In this document: positions 59,277 to 64,000 of the stretch, one piece after another
How positions within the stretch are numbered: position 1 is the first letter of the stretch
How the letters are laid out: each line of letters starts with the position of its first letter
Assembly: GCA_009667805.1 (NCBI GenBank)
Contig: CM019065.1
Location: 20,425,822 to 20,489,821, forward strand
Direction: 5' to 3'
Length of the DNA: 64,000 bases
DNA from: Leptobrachium leishanense
Lineage: Eukaryota > Chordata > Amphibia > Anura > Megophryidae
Program-made: the position numbers and the translations under genes
Notes under the pieces: model-generated
Told to the model about the DNA's origin: nothing
Seen by the model: the letters and a program-made list of their open reading frames with translations, nothing else
Database searches by the model: none

Positions 59277-60160
59277 CTGTAAAACAGGAAAAACAAAGCG
59301 TGAATAAATCCTATGATCATACAGAGAAAACTTTGCCTGATTTTTGATATAATTAAAAAAAATTATGTGGTGGACAAACTCCTCTAAACTCACTGACTCC
59401 TATTCCAACTGAGCAGTCAGGCTAACGGAATGAGCCATTAATGCTTGCGGCTGCAGCTGTAATATTTACAGTTTGAGACTTTAATCTGGACATGTCGGCT
59501 GCTTACTGTAAATTAACGGCTCGTATACATTGTATACTTTATATAGCAGCCATTGATTTGTGGCTACCCTGGGATGAACCAGCTATTCCACCATAGTTCC
59601 TTCTTCTTGGCTCGAGCTGGTATTCTGCAAATGAATACTGACTGCCAGACCCTGGATTTAAGTGATTTTACTTTTACAAAATCATCGAACACGTTAAAAT
59701 GAATAAAAAAAATAATTGATTACTGTCAGGAACCCAGCCGTATTGGACTCGTGCCCACACTGGCATCAACCTGGCTAGCTGACTCCATGTCCCGCTCTTG
59801 GTTTTCCTTGCTGCTTAAGAACAACCCATCCCAATCATCATCCATGACGGGTTTGCCCTGATCTTCTCTGACTATCTCAGGTGTAGTCACTATCAGCAGT
59901 CCTGATGGGCTTTCTTCAGAATGGTTGCTCCACCCTCTACTCAATGCTTCTGCATTCAGTTGCATTTTGTGTGTTAACCAAGTAAGAGGGTCATAATTTC
60001 TTAAACACTACGCATCCAACTTTGAGTGTGATTATATAGTTTGTCATGGTATTGAAAGAAGACTTCTAGGAAAAAACGCATTGTCTCCTCGTTTGTGGAA
60101 AAATCCACCCACTCATAATCAATAAATGATGCTTGGAACAATATAAAAATGGTAATTATT
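59277..60160. other. Intron 3 of gene B, left part
   Basis: 59277-59734 shows no recognised feature. 59975-60160 is paralogous to gene A at 10078-10270. Confidence 0.55.
59735..59965 (-). pseudogene. Ty3/gypsy pol fragment (RNase H end), tentative
   Basis: The minus-strand frame starts QLNAEALSR, close to the NADALSR motif at the end of gypsy RNase H, and runs 79 codons of acidic spacer-like sequence to a stop by gggttcctgaca. No other retroelement domain adjoins it, so it is a small remnant at best. It sits in intron 3 of gene B. Confidence 0.35.
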
Positions 60161-60760
60161 CCCTTGTGAAGCGACCCCTTTTGGTTGCCCGTGTCTGTAA
60201 GTATATATTCGGGGATGCTTTTTTGGGTACTTATGCTGATTGTCCCTCCCACCCACTTCCCTGTTTTGGACACTCTTTCCTTGGACTTTCTTTTACATGC
60301 CCAGGGTGTGGTTTTATGTGACAGATCGGGCACCTGACCCCCTTTTTTTTAGGTGTTCAGGACGTTGGGTTGGCCTGGGTGAGCCATTGGGACAGGTACC
60401 ATGGCCCTGTCTGCTTCCTATTGCCCAGGTCGCCCGGACGTGTGGCCTCTTCATAGCCTCCAGTTCCCTGCGAGGTTCCTGGAGATGGTCGGGAATGCCA
60501 CTCTTTCTGGCGGTCCCCCACCTTTTTTCACCCTCCCCAGTTTTTTGGTTTTTTTTCCTGCCTGATGACTCAACTTCTGTTTGCTTGCAGTATCGTCCAC
60601 CTCCCTGGTGCCAATATCATTTATCTGTCTGTGTCCTTCCCCCTCCCCTTATAGTTTTGTTTCCATTGACGACCCTTTTCAGCTGTTCTTACACCTTTTG
60701 TCTGTTATATTGCTGGCTTGCTTTCAAAAAAATAAAACTTTGAAATAATAAAAAAAAACA
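60161..60760 (+). mobile_element. Retroposed LINE 3' UTR-like insertion with poly(A)
   Basis: An 8-bp duplication (taattatt) flanks it at 60153-60160 and 60761-60768. It ends aataaaactttgaaataata and a run of A. Gene A has the same surroundings without it (empty site 10263-10270). The interior is T-rich and has a 167-codon open frame with no motif. It may be an L1/Tx1-type 3' UTR; the family is not established. Confidence 0.85.
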
Positions 60761-60809
60761 TAATTATTTATAAAAAAATGTTGACTCATGTGATGAAAGT
60801 TAAGCTTAC

Positions 60810-61640
60810 CTGCCATGACTGGAAATCCTTAATATTTGCACATAATCGTTCGGAAAATGTACCTTCTCCATTTTCGCAGTTATTCATATCTTTCAAAGCG
60901 TTGGCCACGACAAGGACTGCAGTATAGACACTATATGTCGGTCTTAAACTGGAAACATCGTTGTAGGCATTTTGGAGGCTTTCTAGGATTTCTGATCCAG
61001 TGCACTCTTTCACGTTTGTAACCAAAGATCCCGTTTCAATTTTATCGTTTATGAACCTGCAATTGAATGCTGACTCCCAAAAAATCTTTGTCCAGGCTCT
61101 TCCCAAGGACATGGAAGGATTGATTGTGTTGAGGAATTGTTTAAGCCCAGGTATAGTCCCACTTTGAAGAGCTAGACCTATGGTTCCAGTCAGAACAGCT
61201 GAAAACATGTCTAAAGAGAGTACAACTGCTGTAGACCAACCTGTATTTGCAACAAGTACTTTTCCTGTCACATTCTGTTTCACCATCTCTTTCACTATGG
61301 GTACTAGATCTATGCTGGCGCCATAAAGAACCACAACCTTAGCTGTTGATGTCTTTATGATCTTAACAATATGAGGAGCATTGCGGTCTGGATAGCTTGT
61401 CATAATGTTCTCATTGAACGCCACACATGCTCCAGCTTTGACTATCTCTTGTTGAAGAAGCTGAATTCCCAGTTGTCCATAGTCATTGTCCGTAGCTACT
61501 AACCCAACCCAAGTCCAACGAAAATGTACCACTAGATGTGCAAGTCCTTTAGACTGAAAGATATCACTTGGAACAGTCCTAAGGAAGGAGGGAAACCTGA
61601 TGTGGTCACTGAGGATGGCGCTAGTTGAATGATGGCTGAT
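60810..61640 (-). CDS. V2R gene B, exon 3 (ligand-binding domain)
   Basis: This 831-bp exon (277 codons, phase 0) has the same boundaries as exon 3 of gene A: acceptor ttgtcaacag then ISHHSTSAI, and TGG CAG before gtaagc. It carries FPSFLRTVPSD, WTWVGLVATDNDYG and NPSMSLGRAW. Differences from gene A are scattered substitutions, such as DIFQSKGLAHL for DIYQSKGLADL and AFNENIMTS for AFNENILTS. No stop is present. With exons 4-6 it makes 695 codons; exons 1 and 2 of about 170 codons, expected beyond 62 kb, would give about 865, the usual V2R length. The ligand is unknown. Confidence 0.95.
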
Positions 61641-62035
61641 CTGTTGACAAAGTAAAGCTGGGTATAAAATAAAATATGATTTCAAGTGAGAGTAATTCAA
61701 CCCTTTGAGTTGACCTGTCTGCCACCTCCATGTGTCAAGGCAAATGCAATTAATGGCTAACAAAATGATATAATTAATGCTACCAGTAAATATTTTATAT
61801 CCCCATAAACATTCATTACCAAAGAGTCAGTTTCTTTTCCTTGTTTAGAGACACAACATAAAGCAGGAGCTTCCCCTACGCATTTTACAGGTTGATGACC
61901 CATTATACAGTTGGATGCATTCATCAAATATTTATTTTATTCAGACATTTCCTTTATTTTACCCTAACCCTAGCACGTAGAATTGGAAAACAGGAAGATT
62001 TGCCCATTACCACCCTTTTACTATGAAAAAGATAT
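61641..62035. other. Intron 2 of gene B, paralogous to gene A intron 2
   Basis: Aligns with 11140-11525, including ccctaaccctagcac, and is cut off by the LTR after gatat at 62031-62035. Confidence 0.8.
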
Positions 62036-62759
62036 TATAACGACTGGGGGGGGACCTGACTAGACATGGAGCAGGAGGGTGTGAGCTTTTTTGCAGTGAC
62101 TAGACAAGATACAGACGTGAAGCGTGAAAAAGAGTAAATAAAATAATTTACTTACAACAAGACTAAGTAACAAATAGGAACCAATATAAACAGACATGCG
62201 ATATCTAGAACACAATACACATGAAACTAGAAACCAGGGAACTTTAGCAAAACAAAAGCATAAAGCATAGAAACAGACCTGAACTAAATACACAATGAAT
62301 ACTAGACTAGATAAACATGAACAGAACTAGACATTGGGAAAAAACAAGACTATACCTGACAAATGATACAAGAGCAAAGAAAACAAAAGGCAGGATCAAG
62401 AAGATCAGAATGAGGCTAAAACTAAAAGAGGAAAACAGAACAGACTTGGCTAGACTAGAACATGAATTAACTAGAGGCTTGAATCAGAAACAGTACCTAT
62501 GAGAATGAGCTCCAAAATAAAACTGAGCTCCAGAACAAAATGAGGCAGCGTCCTACTTTGGGCGCTGCCTGCTTTTAAGCACATTAGTTCATTAACTATG
62601 GAGTTCAGGTGTGTATCCATGGCATGAATCCAAAAAGGAATTGAATGTCCAGACTAAAATGCAGATGTCAAAGAAGCCAGAGGTGGCGCCAGATGCACGG
62701 AATGTCCAGATTCTCACTGGCAATGTCCACCTCTGCCAGAGGGGGCGCAGGACGTCACA
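62036..62759 (-). mobile_element. Probable 3' LTR of a minus-strand retroelement in intron 2 of gene B
   Basis: On the minus strand it begins TGTGACG and ends CGTTATA (5 of 7 as an inverted repeat; the usual final CA is not intact). A purine-rich tract precedes it at 62760-62776. Comparison with gene A shows that the foreign DNA begins exactly at 62036. Length 724 bp. The remainder of the element runs off the window to the right. Confidence 0.6.
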
Positions 62760-62776
62760 TATACCCTCCTCCACGA
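62760..62776 (-). other. Probable polypurine tract
   Basis: On the minus strand ctcgtggaggagggtata lies directly before the LTR start. It is very similar to the tract at 741-757. Confidence 0.5.
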
Positions 62777-62999
62777 GTGGACCCCGGACGCTTAAAACAA
62801 GATGAAAAACAGAAAATAGTTCCACGAGTCAGGGTCCCTTCGCGGCACGTGACTCGGCAAGGACTACGTCAGTGCCATCTCGACTCAGTGACGACAAACC
62901 CACTAGTATAGAACTCTGTATAGCACTAGTATAGCACTGATTTTGTCTGTCCTGTCAGTGACCTTGACACCTGAGTTCTGTGGTGACTTGGACATGGTA

Positions 63000-64000
63000 G
63001 CATGACTCGACTGGGCAGCGCCCTCATCATGGCTCAGTGGGGCAGCACCCTCGGCAAGGCTCGGTGGGGCAGCGCCCTCGGCACGGCTCAGTAGGGCAGC
63101 ACCCTTGGCAGGGCGGGGCTGTGCCCCTGGCAAGGCTCGTGGGGCAGCGCCCTCTGCACGGCTCGGTGGGGCAGCGCCCTCGGCACGGTGGGGCTGTGCC
63201 CCTGGCATGGCTCGGTGGGGCAGCACCCCTGGCAAGGCTCAGTGGGGCAGTGCCCCTGGCAAGGCTCAGTGGGGCATGTATCTCGGTACAGCATGGCTTG
63301 AGCGACCTGGGTACAGCACGGCTCTTGAGCGACCTGGGTACAGCACGGCTCTTGAGTGACCTTGGCACCATCCTTTTGCTGGGAAGTGACTGGCTTGGCT
63401 CTACGGCAACGGCCCAGTGGCAGTGTCTCTGGGGTGGCGCACTTGGGGTATTCGTGCTCCTGATGAACAGGGCACTCGGAAGATTCTTCACTCTGCAGGG
63501 CAGCATACTGGGAAGATTCTTCACACTGCAGGGCAGCACTCTTGATCTCACTCTGTAGGGCAGTACATTTGACTTCACCGTGTAGGGCAGCGGATTTGGC
63601 TTGAAGCTGGTAAACCGCACACTTGATCTCACCCTGTTGGGTAGTACACATGGAGTCTTTCTCCTGCTGGGCTGCATTTGTGGATTCTTTCTCCTGATGG
63701 GCAGTACACGTGGAGTTCTTCTCCTGCTGGGCAGCACTCGAGAATTTATTCTCCTGCTGGGCAGCACTCGTGGATTTATTCTCTATTCGTGATCTCATCC
63801 TGTAGGGCAGCGGACTTGGCATGAAGCTGCTGAGCAGCAAACCGGAAATGTTCTTGCTGCAGGGCAGCACTCTTGATCTCACCCTGTAGGGCAGTACACT
63901 TGACTTCACCCTGTAGGGTAGCGGACCCGGCTTGAAGCTGGTAAACAGCACACTCGATCTCACCCTGTTGGGTAGTACACGTGGAGTCTTTCTCCTGCTG
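63000..64000 (-). pseudogene. Repeat-built coding region of the minus-strand LTR element
   Basis: The minus strand reads as tandem 27-bp and 30-bp units in a coiled-coil-like frame rich in Gln, Lys, Glu and Ala: from 64000 QQEKDSTCTTQQGEI and QGEVKCTALQGEIKSAAL, to a stop after ITNRE at about 63780. It resumes in another frame (ENKSTSAAQQENKF) and continues through ALQSEESSE at about 63480 into nine-residue PCQGHCPTE units (63010-63290), with a stop at 63088. At least one frameshift separates the parts. There is no recognisable protease, RT or integrase. It may be a gag-like or accessory protein expanded by repeats. The element's upstream part is outside the window. Confidence 0.45.
63010..63290. 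repeat. 27-bp degenerate tandem repeat, about 10 copies
   Basis: The unit is ggggcagcaccctcggcaag plus gctcggt, in 27-bp register with small deletions. Further 27- and 30-bp relatives (gggcagcactcttgatctca, ctcctgctgggcagcactcg) continue to 64000. Confidence 0.85.

Noticed and set aside
60240..60743. A 167-codon ORF in intron 3 of gene B
   Set aside because: It sits inside a retroposed insertion with poly(A) and target duplication and has no domain.

Overview
The window is vertebrate nuclear DNA, most likely from a frog (anuran). That inference rests on a tandem pair of vomeronasal type-2 receptor (V2R) genes with long, transposon-filled introns and on a dense, nested mix of CR1 and L2-like LINEs, hAT elements, TTAA-flanked MITEs, Ty3/gypsy-like LTRs and large minisatellites. 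I see no bacterial operon, tRNA, rRNA or CRISPR. Species cannot be decided from the sequence.

Two host genes are supported, both on the minus strand and arranged head to tail. Gene A (20943 down to 10309) shows exons 1-3: signal peptide and start of the ligand-binding domain, then two further ligand-binding exons. Splice phases match and no stop interrupts the exons. Its exons 4-6 are not visible between 10308 and 1; a 7.8-kb hAT element occupies most of that space. Gene B (61640 down to 43599) shows exons 3-6: ligand-binding domain, cysteine-rich domain and the complete seven-helix domain with stop codon. Its exons 1-2 lie beyond 64000. Exon 3 is 831 bp in both genes and the surrounding intron sequence is homologous, so the genes arose by duplication. 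Gene A then serves as an empty-site reference for insertions in gene B.

Layout. 1-1616: 3' end of an LTR element. 2031-9876: hAT transposon with decayed ZBED-type transposase and long terminal repeats. 10309-20943: gene A, with a hAT MITE in intron 2 and a nest of MITEs in intron 1. 21480-23810: inverted duplication around a MITE. 24745-27885: nested fold-back MITE and hAT element, then a 45-bp minisatellite. 31160-35855: nearly complete CR1 LINE with esterase-type ORF1 and endonuclease/reverse-transcriptase ORF2. 36352-37722: two adjacent MITEs. 38093-42120: 54-bp satellite array with a CR1 insertion. 43599-61640: gene B; its 12.5-kb intron 4 holds an L2-like LINE with a 2A-like motif, CR1 copies and a GC-rich array of large hairpins (53150-56905). 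62036-64000: a second LTR element on the minus strand, with a repeat-built coding region.

The strongest items for follow-up are the GC-rich giant-hairpin array, the apparent GC-AG intron after exon 5 of gene B, the higher-order 54-bp array, the repeat-built ORFs next to both LTRs, and a minisatellite that seems to have grown from a retroelement tail motif. All boundaries were read by eye; those with target-site duplications are the most secure.
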